NCBI GenBank assembly: GCA_009733575.1
Contig: ML769589.1
Span: 61,609 to 125,608 of the forward strand
DNA: 64,000 nt
Direction of reading: 5' to 3'
Source of the DNA: Gymnopus androsaceus JB14
Taxonomy: Eukaryota; Basidiomycota; Agaricomycetes; Agaricales; Omphalotaceae
Under the pieces are notes generated by a model. It saw nothing but the letters and a program-made list of their open reading frames with translations. It was not told where the DNA came from and ran no database searches. A program made the translations under genes and the position numbers. Of this stretch, positions 1 through 10,502 are shown piece by piece (position 1 is the stretch's first letter; every line of letters starts with the position of its first letter).

Positions 1-688
1 TGTATAAAGACCCTTCAATAGTCGACAAACGAGAGGTAGACCCTCGCGCGGGCGACTCGATGGGTGGCTTAGACGTGTGATCAATCGGCAGATACAAACC
101 CGACGCTGGGCGGTTGGATTTGGGGAAAGTGGGCATGGGTGATTCACCATTTTCAGACGACGAGTCGACAGAAGACTTTGTCGTCGAGCGAGATAAGCTC
201 CTTGATAAAGGACTCCGTCTACGGACGGTTTCGAAGGGATTAAACCGGACTGGCGCCGAATCAGTCATAGCGGGAGCGCTGGCAGGAACACGAGGCGGTA
301 CATCGTCTTTCGAGTCGAGCGCTGGCGACGGCGATGGCGTACGAGTAGGGACAGGTGAGCGTGCAATGGATGGAGAGCTCAACAAGCCATCGTAGTCTGT
401 CAATGGGCTTGGAGCTCGGGGAACCATAATCTTTTCTCTGGGACCTCGAAATAAAAATGAGCCAGCTTCGTTGGACGGAACGTTGGAAGTAGAAGAATGG
501 GTAGGTTCAACTGGCTTAATAGGCTGCGGAAGCATCATAGTCGACGAGATTGCACCGAGCGCAGGCGCAGTGCGATAAGGAGGGAAAGAGCCAATGATAT
601 TGTGGCGTAGATAGAAGGCTTCCACAGCTTTTATATCTGTTCTCGCGAACACGTGTGAATTGTGTGAATGGCGTGGGCGTCGGGACTG
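1..688 (-). CDS. Ser/Pro-rich protein, partial, runs off the left edge
   Basis: Not a recognised family. The minus strand is open without a stop from about 688 to the window edge, more than 220 codons. The upstream part reads as ordinary folded-type sequence (contains VEAFYLRHNIIGSFPPYR). After that come long Ser/Pro/Arg-rich stretches (SRSLSRSTTKSSVDSSSEN) typical of a disordered regulatory or cytoskeletal protein. A TGA stands in frame at 691-689 with CAG just after it, so the open stretch may begin at a splice acceptor and the true first exon may lie upstream. The alternative start is the double ATG at 538-533. Codon use and lack of stops make coding likely; function and both ends are unknown. 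Confidence 0.55.
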
Positions 689-1972
689 TCACTCAGGAAG
701 CGCTAGCAAGCGCCCTAATGGAATACGAAGACGCCAATGAGTCAGAGATATCTAGAATGCATCGAAAAGAGAAACAGCCACGTAGGTAGAGATTTCCAGC
801 GTAATAGCGCTCTCATTACGAGCATTCGCAGCACTAGAAAAGCCGTCAAGGGTTCTCGAATTCGTACATCTGCATGCATAGTTCATAGAAGTCGCGTGTA
901 ACACGCGTCAAAAAGAAGAGATGTATCATTGTGATTCGAGGCGCCAGAATGTCTGCAGAGTGACTCAGTGAATCACTTATACAGCGCGATTATTGCCATC
1001 ACATATACATTCCTCGAATGTCAAACAATTTCTCTGGATACGATCGATGTTGATCAGATATCCGAGTCAATTTTCTTTTTTCCACCAATGTGTTCACATC
1101 CCGCGAATGGATCCTTGAAAAATCTCTGAATCTAGGGAGCTCTGAGTTCTTAAGCTGTCAGTCATTTAGCCAGGATAAATCGCGCTGAGTGAGGCTAACA
1201 TCGTGTCGACGAGTGGGAATGCAGAGCTCATGGTGGAGATGGGCTGATTTGGAGCAACTGACGTCAATGACCTAGAAAGGGATAATAAAAATCCCGGCTT
1301 TAGGACGAATAAATCGCGTAAAATGGTGGTGGCCATGGACTGCCAGATAAGAAACATTCAAACAATTCTCAATAAGCGCTGAGGCACTTGAAGCTTTAAT
1401 CGCCAACTAGTTGCCAACCTTCTGGTTTCAAGACCAAATAAACTTTTTGCCTTGTTACCCAGGTACGCAATCATACGTCGCTTCACAGCCAATGTATCTG
1501 AGATGAAGAAGCTGGCAGCCCGTGATTTCGAGAATTTACTACAGGTATGTAAGTGTTCAATATGATCGAGAACTATGAAGCTCAATCTAGTCTCAATCTA
1601 CAATCGACGTAGTACGCAATCTCTGCCTTTGAAGGCCTTTAAAGAGCGAGTACAATGATCGCTTGATGAAGCTCTTGTACCACTCTGCAGAATGGCATGC
1701 TTTGGCAAAACTCAGAATCATCATCAGTGTTTAACAAAGCCAGTAAATCGGTGCAGGTTGTATGTTGTGCCATATTGAATGTGTTCTAAGTATTTGATGC
1801 AGATATACGATGGTTGCAGTGGCTTTCCATGTCAAACCAATTTAAACACTATGAGTTTAAGACTAAGTGAATTGTTCGAAACAGGGAATAATGGATCATA
1901 ATAAAATCTTCTGAGTAAGTAGGAAGTCCTCGAGCTGTATCATAAGTATTCACAAAGAAGAGACCTGAAAGA
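689..1972. other. gene-poor stretch containing repeat copy A
   Basis: No convincing protein or RNA gene is visible between the left-edge gene and the membrane-protein gene. The segment from about 1078 to 1475 is one copy of a diverged direct repeat whose partner is at 6978-7355. The 60-75 codon open frames here show no family resemblance. Confidence 0.5.
1078..1475. repeat. diverged direct repeat, copy A
   Basis: About 400 bases match 6978-7355 in the same orientation. Shared blocks include CCCGCGAATGGATCCTT, GCCAGGATAAATCGCGCTG, GACGAGTGGGAATGCA, AATAATAAAAATCCC and GACCAAATAAACTTT, in the same order with small indels between them. No terminal inverted repeats or target duplications could be seen. 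It may be a relic transposon segment or an old segmental duplication. The pair brackets the membrane-protein gene and the TBC pseudogene. Confidence 0.8.
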
Positions 1973-3754
1973 TCATGAGAGATGTGGAACAAATGTTGAC
2001 CAAGAAATGACTTTAAAGGATTCTGGCGGAAGGTGGAAAATGTCCAAAACACACAACACAAAAAGTAACAGAACGGCTGCAGCATAAAAAGGAAGTAAAA
2101 CGATCAACATCATACTATCAGGAGACCATTTTCGGCATCGCAGAGAATGTCTGACTTGAAACCACCATCCTTGTCTTTTGCTTTGAGTCTTGCTTTGAGT
2201 ACTCTCAATAGACTGAGAGTGCGGAAGATCATTGCACCAATTACACCAATTTTCTAAACATCCCGCAAAGGAGTATATTATACCAAATATGGTCACACAG
2301 ATTGTGCACCAGCGCCACAGGATCACTTCTGCATCAGAAGGGAAATTGTGGTTCCATGCCAGAAGATGAAGACCGCCATAGAGTGCGGATATCATCGCAA
2401 ATCGGAGGGCGACCTTGGGCTCATGGGCTGTATTTTCAGAACTGATCATGGCTAACGCTGCAATGTCATCCAGGGGAAACTCCATAACATAATTCAGTGA
2501 ATACCATTGGGAGGGTTTGTCCAAGGCATAATGATCAAGAGCACTGGAAGCAAGCATCCATCTTCGGACGTCTCGTTCATCAAGCCAGAGCATAGCGGGG
2601 GCATATTTCAGCTGTGTTGGGCAAAATACCCGTGCGATTTGTCGCTGGAGCCAGTTGGAGGATCCTAAGACACGTAATCTATTGCTAAATGGAAATACGG
2701 AAAATCCGGTGTGTCCGAGTTCCATTCCTGCCTGGAGACATACTGGGAAACCTCGACGGACATGGGGATTGACAGAGAGACGAAGGTCATCCCAATCAGG
2801 ATCAGTGTCATGAACAATGAAGATAGACCCAAACTCGTGTGTCCGAAACCATCCAACTCCGTCAGGACTTTCCTGAATGTATGTACTGCTCATACACATA
2901 TATGCAAGCAGTTCGCGACAAGCCATGTCATCTCCCACCGAAATGATCACTGGCTCTCTCACATTCAATGGTTTGTTCCACCAGAGAAAGTAAGCCACCA
3001 GCATACATAATGCGTGTGCCACAGTTGTGAGCTCTAATAAACTAATAGGCAACCTTTGGGCAACGCGTGCTATGCATTGCAAGCAGAACCATCCTGCCTG
3101 CAGACATACTAAGGTCTTGGAAAGGCCGTCTGCCTTGCTTTTGTCCAGTATTTGCTCCTTGGTGAGATGAGGAATGAGTTCGGGGGAGTGACGCATTAAA
3201 AAGGCTACGCCTTCCGGAGTGAGGGTCGTGCGAACTTTGGATCCTGGAAGGAAGGGCTCTCCCCCAGTTGTATCAAAAACAAAACCTCCCATTACAGCAA
3301 AAAAGCTGTGGACAGGTGTCCAGAAGGTTATCTGCCTTGTCGGACAGTTCTTCTGTGGCATTCTGGTCTGTACAACCTTTCGTCCAAGCCTTTGACATAT
3401 CCAAAACCTCCCACAGACAAGAATTTTCCGCCAAGACAGAAAAGGCCCATCCGGTTCGGATTCTGAATATCTCTGCTCTCCAAGAAAGTACAGCTTAGCC
3501 TTCAAATCGAGGGATACCGCTGACCTTCGCTGGAGCCATGCAAAATATACAATGGCTTCTGGTGCAAACAAAGCAAATAGAAGTCGTTTGATCCTTGCCT
3601 TCCAGCCTTCTCCAGCATTAGGATGCACGGAAGTCCAGACGCAGAGGACGAGAGTGAGAACGCAGCTCGAAATGATGCTGAACGAACCTCGAGAATTGGG
3701 TTCTGGTTTCCAGAGTATGCTGTTCGCGGATGTAGCGTCCAGTACGGGGGCCAT
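1973..3754 (-). CDS. multi-span membrane protein, uncharacterised basidiomycete family
   Basis: A single-exon gene of about 593 residues. Hydrophobic spans are visible near the N-terminus (SIISSCVLTLVLCVWTSV, then LLFALFAPEAIVYFAW), in the middle (LLELTTVAHALCMLVAYFLWW) and in the last 120 residues (two or three spans, then MMLIVLLPFYAAAVLLLFVL). The ending, with LPPESFK and a final FVPHL, is what I recall of a large uncharacterised family in Agaricomycetes, whose function is unknown. An in-frame ATG exists ten codons upstream (3784), but a TATA-like CTATATAATA at 3810-3801 would put transcription start near or inside it, so I prefer the ATG at 3754. The frame has no lesions although it lies between two repeats and beside a pseudogene. 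Confidence 0.8.
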   Translation of the reverse strand: MAPVLDATSANSILWKPEPNSRGSFSIISSCVLTLVLCVWTSVHPNAGEGWKARIKRLLFALFAPEAIVYFAWLQRRSAVSLDLKAKLYFLGEQRYSESEPDGPFLSWRKILVCGRFWICQRLGRKVVQTRMPQKNCPTRQITFWTPVHSFFAVMGGFVFDTTGGEPFLPGSKVRTTLTPEGVAFLMRHSPELIPHLTKEQILDKSKADGLSKTLVCLQAGWFCLQCIARVAQRLPISLLELTTVAHALCMLVAYFLWWNKPLNVREPVIISVGDDMACRELLAYMCMSSTYIQESPDGVGWFRTHEFGSIFIVHDTDPDWDDLRLSVNPHVRRGFPVCLQAGMELGHTGFSVFPFSNRLRVLGSSNWLQRQIARVFCPTQLKYAPAMLWLDERDVRRWMLASSALDHYALDKPSQWYSLNYVMEFPLDDIAALAMISSENTAHEPKVALRFAMISALYGGLHLLAWNHNFPSDAEVILWRWCTICVTIFGIIYSFAGCLENWCNWCNDLPHSQSIESTQSKTQSKRQGWWFQVRHSLRCRKWSPDSMMLIVLLPFYAAAVLLLFVLCVLDIFHLPPESFKVISWSTFVPHLS

Positions 3755-3800
3755 GTCAAGGCGAAGAGATACGGAGAGATCCACTAGAAATCTCTCTGCT

Positions 3801-3810
3801 TATTATATAG
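3801..3810 (-). promoter_or_regulatory. TATA box of the membrane-protein gene
   Basis: CTATATAATA on the minus strand, about 47 bases upstream of the preferred ATG at 3754. It is too close (17 bases) to the alternative ATG at 3784, which helps decide the start. Confidence 0.5.
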
Positions 3811-4589
3811 AGAGATGCACAGGATATCTGGTAAATGCTGTAGAAGTTCTCAGGATGGGCGCATTTACGCGCCCAAGTTACGATAAGATCATCGGAATTC
3901 AGCTTTTGGGTATAATGGGGGAACCTAGGGTTATCGATGTCGTGGGCTGGGTAAGGGTCCCATTGGTAAGATCAAGCTGATCAAAAGGGAATCGGACTCA
4001 TGATTCAAATGTTGAATGGCGAGCAAAGGTTAAAGAATAAGCGCCAACTTCCCCAAGCTGACTGGCCTCGCTCAATAAACTGGTCAAGTGGAATATTAAC
4101 GCACTGGGTCTTTCGTACTTAGACAATTTGCGTAGTTCACTGGCAACTTTGTAACAGCAGTTGTCAAACATGGCATATTTAAAGCGCGTTTGGGGATTCA
4201 CAGTTGGAGGAGCGCTCATTCGCTCTTACTGTCAATTCAGACCAAAGACAAGCATGCATCGAGGCAGTAGTCAATAATAAGAACCTAATAGTACAAATAC
4301 ATGTTATGTAAATACCAAAATAAACATCCAAACCTTTGTATCTAAAATCACCCGCCCAGTGAAACATTTAGATTGCATGTGCAACGAAAGCGTTGGACGA
4401 AAATGTATGTATGTGATACGATAAAGATAATTTTCGAAAAAAATGGGCACGAGGAGTAACATTGGATGTATATTCAAGAAGACCAAGCGATAATAACCAA
4501 AAAGGAAAGGGAAAAAATTCAGGGCTTCCACCCTTCCCAAGGTAATGAGATCCTCCCATTCGCAACCAATCGCGTGCCCTGACTCTTGA

Positions 4590-6880
4590 TCTTGCTTCTT
4601 GACTTGTTTCTCCATCTTCACCCTTTGCTTTCTTACATCGTCGTCCTTGACATTGAATGAAAATGCGAGCGTAATAAAGGCATCAGGAGTCGGAGTTAGC
4701 CATGTCGGGGAAGGGCGTTTCAGATAATACTAGACAGCGTTTTCAGAAGTGGCATCCAAGATGGCGTGACGACAGCAGTAGAGTATAGCGAGTCCTACAC
4801 GAATTAATATGGGTACCCCTACGCACAAAACATGTCAACGAATAAAGAAACACAGCAAGGAGAACGTACTCTCATATGGGAACAGATCCCAAACTCTGTT
4901 GACATAATGTATCAACTAACCAAGGGAGACAGATATGCGCAGGGTTGATACCCATATCGACCAGTACCTTCTTGGACACCTGTGCGTCGTTTGCCTCGGA
5001 GTACACGACTAAATAGCGCAGCATCAACCTCCATCTGCGTTGAATTCAGTGAGAAATAGGGTCGAAGAGCAGAATCCATCACGGAGACAAAAATCCAGAA
5101 CCCGTCTTTCTCTGGAGCAAAAAAAAGCGTGTGTCCAGCAATCAAAGTAAGCCCTAATGAACAAACTCATGAATAGGTATCGAAGACAAGAAGGAAATTC
5201 ACGCACCGGTGAAATACTGCACATCGGCACCATGGTTAGATACACCTACAACAGACTCAACAATGGGCCTTGTGTAGACTGAGGATGAGGGTGTTCCCCA
5301 AACACCTCGTCCCATCTCTCTCCATAACCGCAAAGGCTGCTACTCGCACCTGTTTACGCAACTGCGAATAGACACCTGCTACACCCCTTGACTTGGCATT
5401 TGTGAGATGCGCCCAGATAAGGTATCTAACAGACGACGGCACGCCCTCTCCCAGCAGCTTCTGCAATTTCTTGTTCTTCTGCACTTGCGCAGCTGGAATA
5501 GTAGATATGACCGCCATCTACTTTTGCTCTCGTTGTCCCAGAAATACTGGAAGAGACTGATATCGCGGGACTCTCCGACCTGAAATGTATCGGACCCCCA
5601 TTTGCAGTTCTGGATTCCAATCTCCTACCAGGCACAGGAGAGTTCGAGTCCTCACTGGAGGCCCTACTCGTAACCGGAAAATTGGGTCTCACAAGCTCAA
5701 AGTCCACGTCCTTCACCTACAGTCTCACTCTCGTTGATCCCAATTGGTGAAGTGACACTTTCTCTGAGGGTGCCTCTGCGCAAGTTGGGTATTGAGTTTC
5801 ATCTACAGAGAGGGCTGACGACCGACGAGGGGTAGGGATATTGCTTGAGACCTGAAGCTCGAGATAGACATGGTATCTGAGTCCTTGGCTGCTGGTTGAT
5901 CGTTGGATCGCCGTGATTGTGATACATCTCTGGTCACCGTAGAAGACGCCGGATTCTCATCAGTCCCATTATCAGCAGTCTTTGAGAGTGACGGCCTTCG
6001 TGAAGACTCTCCAGGGAGTGCAGCCATCGATGTTACTTTCCGTAGCTGACTTGGACGCCCCTTTGTGCTAAAGCCAGAGGAGGACTGGCAGGAGCTTTGG
6101 CTCCTCCACCGATTAACGAGGGAGACCGCGAAGAATCATTGAAAGGCATAGACAAATGAGATGGAGAATGCACGTTGCGCAATTTGGAACTTGACGCCGG
6201 TCCACGTAACGGCGACGAAGTCGGTGAAGTCGGTGAACCTTTCGTTAGTGACGAGGGTGCTGTTGCCAATGGCGAAGATGTAAGAGACCCCGAACGTGTA
6301 GTGGTGGAGGCTTATTGGCATTTGGGATACTAAATGTTTATGGATAAGCCGACACACATTGATTTACCAAAAGAAACCATACTCACGGTGAGGGTCTATC
6401 CTTGGAAGCGAGAGGAGAAGAAAAACCAGTAGAAAAGCTTTTCGATCTTGGACGTGATGTAGGGACCTGTGGCGTAAAATTCTCTCTAGGGATGAGAGCG
6501 CCAGATCCAGGCGGAGCAGGGCTGGGAGACGCTACAGGCGGGGTAGAGGCGGTAGGTATGGAAGCAGACGCTGTCACACTCCGTTTGATATTATTCATCT
6601 ACGGAGGTTGCTGCGATTGCTGATAAGGTTGGGGTGACGGACTACTGGCAAGAGCTGGAGTCTGCGGAGTAGGCGGATTAGAAGATACCGGTGTAGTAGA
6701 AGAAGAATTTCTAAATGTTGGAGTCGGAGACATTGCTGTCGGAGATCTGATCCCGCTACAGAATTTCGCTTGGTCATAACTGGTCGCTTCAGTTTGGAAT
6801 GGAAATGAACACTCTGCGCATGAAATTTCTCGACCTCTTCGCAATAGCCCTGCGCAAATCGATACTGTAATTTCATCGTC
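4590..6880 (-). pseudogene. broken TBC-domain Rab GTPase-activating protein gene
   Basis: Conserved TBC (Rab-GAP) blocks follow one another on the minus strand but in different frames. A Ser/Pro-rich N-terminal region (6880-5530) precedes GVPSSVRYLIWAHLTNAKSR (near 5445), then FWIFVSVMDSALRPYF and STQMEVDAALFSR (near 5050-5000), then VNRVWDLF and WLTPTPDAFITLAFSFNV (near 4700-4640). Lesions seen: a frameshift after ERDG (near 5305); TAG where a Gln codon is expected before VYLTMVP (near 5243); a frameshift after SRVL (near 4995); missing residues and a frame change before VNRVWD (near 4905); and a TAG near 4733. Several intact-looking intron borders remain, so this was a spliced gene. The number of lesions is far above that of neighbouring genes, so I call it a pseudogene. 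TBC proteins normally stimulate GTP hydrolysis by Rab GTPases in membrane traffic. Confidence 0.8.
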
Positions 6881-6977
6881 CTATACAGCTATTGAGCACA
6901 TAATTCAAAAAATTTATTAAATCAACAAATACCTTTAAAAACATCGGAATGTCTGCTGTTTCAGAAGGAGTAACTCT

Positions 6978-7355
6978 TTCATTTCACCAATGGGCTCACG
7001 TCCCGCGAATGGATCCTTTAAAAAGCTTGAATCCAGGGGCTCGATGTCTGTAGTCATTTGCCAGGATAAATCGCGCTGGTGAGGTTAACATCGTGTTGAC
7101 GAGTGGGAATGCAAAGCTCATGGTAAAGATCTGATTCGAGCAATTTGGACGCGCCAATGAACTAGAAAGGAATAATAAAAATCCCCGGCTTTAGGAGGAA
7201 TAAAATTGTGTAAAATGGTATTGGTGGTGTCACCGAACAGGGTCAATGAGCGCTGAGGCGCTCGAAGCTTTCAGCGCTCAAACTTGTCGATGAACTCTTG
7301 TGGTTTTGAGACCAAATAAACTTTCCTCCTCGTTACCCAGGTCGCATTTGCGGTT
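6978..7355. repeat. diverged direct repeat, copy B
   Basis: Partner of the repeat at 1078-1475, same orientation, with the same order of shared blocks. Its left end lies about 100 bases upstream of the TBC pseudogene. Confidence 0.8.
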
Positions 7356-7664
7356 TGGTCGCGCGGATCTACTTAAAACACCGTAGTCGTTCCTCGGCGC
7401 ACCTTCAATTTACAAAAACATCAACCTGGACCGAAAGGAATCAAAAAGCCAACTACAATGGACACGCTGGAGCGTTTAGCATCATGGCTGTTGGATATAT
7501 AATGTAGATGCGAGCCAAAAGTTCGTCTTCAAAACATCTTATTTTCTGTCATTCTGATACTCATTTTCGCCCTTCATCCTGCAGAGCGAGCGTGCGCTTC
7601 TCAATGGCAGCAGTTCTTTTTATACACTTTATACACTCTCGCGATTCAGTGGAGCTGAAGCACT

Positions 7665-9049
7665 ATGTCAAAAATATCTGGACGCCACACAGCCGCCGCT
7701 GCAGAGTTGCAGTCTAGTTATTTTTTTGGTGGAACGTATGGAAGTCAAGCGGTTTGGATCGGGGCAGTGGACCCTTTCTATTTTAGCCGTCGTAAGTCTG
7801 AATGGATTTTAGTCAATGGTTTGGAGATTGAACCGATTATGGAATCTGTAGTCGATGCCCTGGCGGGCTCATCGAACTAGACAGTGATCGATATAGTCTT
7901 TGATGGTATCTTTTCACTGGAGACTCGTACGACGACGTCCAGTGAGTAGCGATTGCATATTTAGCTACGGAGGAAAGACTTTCTACGATATTGCCACTAC
8001 CGCTGTGGACAGCACGTACTGCGGAGGCGGGCATAAGTTCGTTCTCTCTCTCTTCCAGGATTGTGATTTTGACTGCTTTTCAGTATTTTGGAGCGGCGCT
8101 CGAGACTATAAAACGCCATCGTATGTTTTTGAGCATTCATTCCTTCACTCGGACTTATCATTATTGTGATTTTCAGACCAACGAACTTTACGTGGCATCT
8201 TCGGGGTACCTGTATGAAACAGCGAACGATGAACAATATCTTCAAAACCTGAATACCAGTAAGATGATATGTTTATCTTTTCTGTCGCGGAAGTAACTCG
8301 ATATAGCATGGACATGGCTCAAGGACTCCAACATACGGGTAGTAACGGACGTGAGTTTCTTGCCTGGTATCGGGACTACCCTTTCGCTGATGAGCTCTTC
8401 TAGTCTTCAACGACGGTCTCACTAATGACGGTACCTGCAGCAACAACGGAGAAACTCAGTGGTAAGTCTGTCTTCCTCGCTGTACATAATTAGTCGCCTC
8501 TAATGGATATCTAGGACCTATAACCAAGCCGTCGTCTTAGTCGGCTTGGCCTATCTCTACAAATGTATGTAAAATTCAATTTGCTCCTCGAATAAAAGCT
8601 GACCAACGTTCCCTCAGACTACCAGGACCAAGACGCACGCTGCGTACACCATAATGGACGACATCATCGCGAATACCAACATAATCATCAACGGCCTGGA
8701 GGCCTTAGGGAAACATGCGAGGATGCTACCATCAACGAATGCAGTCTGGATCAACAAACGTTCAAAGGGATTTCATATGTAAATTCTGCTGACGCCCTAT
8801 GCTCGGAACGCTGTTGATCGAGCTTCCGCAGGGCTTCGTTCCTCAGTATCTCTGGTGAAGATAAAGGTACAACATATTCGGATTTTGTCAAGAGGCGGAT
8901 CCAGTGCTGGACAACGCTGTGGCGTCTTTCGCCGGGTCGGTCCTATACGAACCTTTGGTATGCTTCGAGTGAAGGAGGTGCTGCGACCTCCTTCACACAA
9001 GGTTCAGCTCTAGGTGCTCTTGTAGCTGCCGCGGAACAGAGCTGTTGAA
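7665..9049 (+). pseudogene. decayed GH76 alpha-1,6-mannanase-like gene
   Basis: Pieces of a fungal glycoside hydrolase family 76 protein occur in order on the plus strand: LQSSYFFGGTYGSQAVWIGA (7706-7765), FYDIATTAVDSTYCGGG (7981-8031), TNELYVASSGYLYE (8179-8220), LFNDGLTNDGTCSNNGETQW followed after an intron by TYNQAVVLVGLAYLYK (8404-8563), LRETCEDATINECSLDQQTF (8706-8765), and the C-terminal LWYASSEGG...ALVAAAEQSC ending at TGA 9049. The TYNQ block and LRETC...DQQ block are hallmarks of the family, which acts on cell-wall alpha-mannan (Dcw1/Dfg5-related). Breaks: TAG near 7878, a frame change before FYDIATT, a lost donor and frame change around 8035-8180, another near 8320, and more after 8760. 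I judge it non-functional, though a few breaks could be assembly errors. Confidence 0.65.
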
Positions 9050-10502
9050 AAGGAATCAAAGCGATAGTACTAGCCACAGTATACCCCGCTTCTACATTCA
9101 GCCGTATGACAAATTCTTTCCGGTTTCAATTTGGCTGGCATTCAAACGACTGGATTCCCGAAGCGTAACAGCGACCAAAGCGTGGTGATTTAGGCCTCAC
9201 ACAGGAGACAAAGGCCCCTGACACAATCGAATGAAACTGCGTCGGTCTGATGTCCCTCACATTCCACACAGCGCAACGAGAGTACCCACTGGCTGACGCT
9301 CAAAATGTCAAAGCTGGGACCGGTCATTGATTGACACGAGACATCGCCTAAGCGTATTGAACCTTTTCGGGAAGTACGCTAAAGCCTAAGGCTTACACTC
9401 AAGCCTCAAGAGATCAAAGTAAATTGCCACGCACTGCCTATCGATTCTTCCTCTGCACAACATAAGCAAGACATGTTCTACTCACAATAGTCTATCGAGT
9501 GCGTACGTCTGTACCATACTTTCTCGGCCACGTTCCACGATCCTCCCGCAACCCCAAAAATCCTCATCCTGGCGTTCGGAGCGGTTTGGGCTCTGGGCTT
9601 CCATACATTTGGCATTCGAGGTTTGTCTACTCATTAATGTACTATCGCTTGTACTCACAGCTTGCTTACTAGAAATAAACAAGATTGGCACGATGTAGGT
9701 TATCCTGTTATTCTTCAGATGTTGCGACCCTGATACGTGTTAGTACATACATCTACTTTGCAGACCACGCTGAATAGTCGAGGCTTAGTTTAATCGATCT
9801 CCGCCCTGAATGCTATCGAGAGTAATTCCCATTCTCAAGCGTGTATATTCGGTGGTGTCGATGCCTTTTTGTCTCTGGCCCACTACGAAGTTGTCGTAGA
9901 AGCCTTCAACAGCGAACCATGTGCATAGCAACATCCTTTCTCTTCGGACACGATTTGTATGTTTAGACTTTCCACACTTTGGAGGTTGGTGAAAAGCATG
10001 TTGAATTCCGCACCGCCGGAATTCTGCAAAGCCTTCGTCGTCAGCCGAAGTATGAGATATGACAGGCCATTTCGTTCGGATTCTTGCGAAGAGTGGGTAT
10101 GATTCGGGCCCAGGTTGAAGTCGGTACGTAAAATTTCGACGGCTCCTTCCTGGTAAAGGTTCCCGATTTACAGCCTTTTATAGATGAAATCAAGGAAGCG
10201 CACCGCGCGATGAAAACCTCGAGGATATGATCATGATCGACGGATATGTATCGGACGTAGGACCGGTAACTTGCAATTATTTTAGGTTGCACGTTGTGGA
10301 TGGTATTTCAAGGGTTATACGAGCGATAGAAAGTCCCCATGCTTTACGCTTTACGCCCCCTCGAATATCGTCGAGTAATAATGCCAACAAGGTCAGTTTT
10401 TTTCATCTCATTTTTCACGGCGTAGTAGACTGAACTTTCCCTTTTTAAAAAGAGAATTTACAGACGACAAGGCATCCATTACTAGCAACAAGAGCGTCGC
10501 AA
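9050..10502. other. gene-poor stretch with a possible protein remnant
   Basis: No intact gene is seen. One short coherent reading is on the minus strand from 9958 to the stop at 9785, containing GIDTTEYTRLRMGITLDSIQ. Before it, another frame gives a protein-like stretch (GLSYLILRLTTKALQNSGG, near 10060). They could be parts of one decayed gene joined by a frameshift. I do not recognise the family. Confidence 0.35.

Noticed and set aside
114..395. 93-codon plus-strand open frame
   Set aside because: It is the antisense shadow of the longer Ser-rich minus-strand gene that runs to the window edge.
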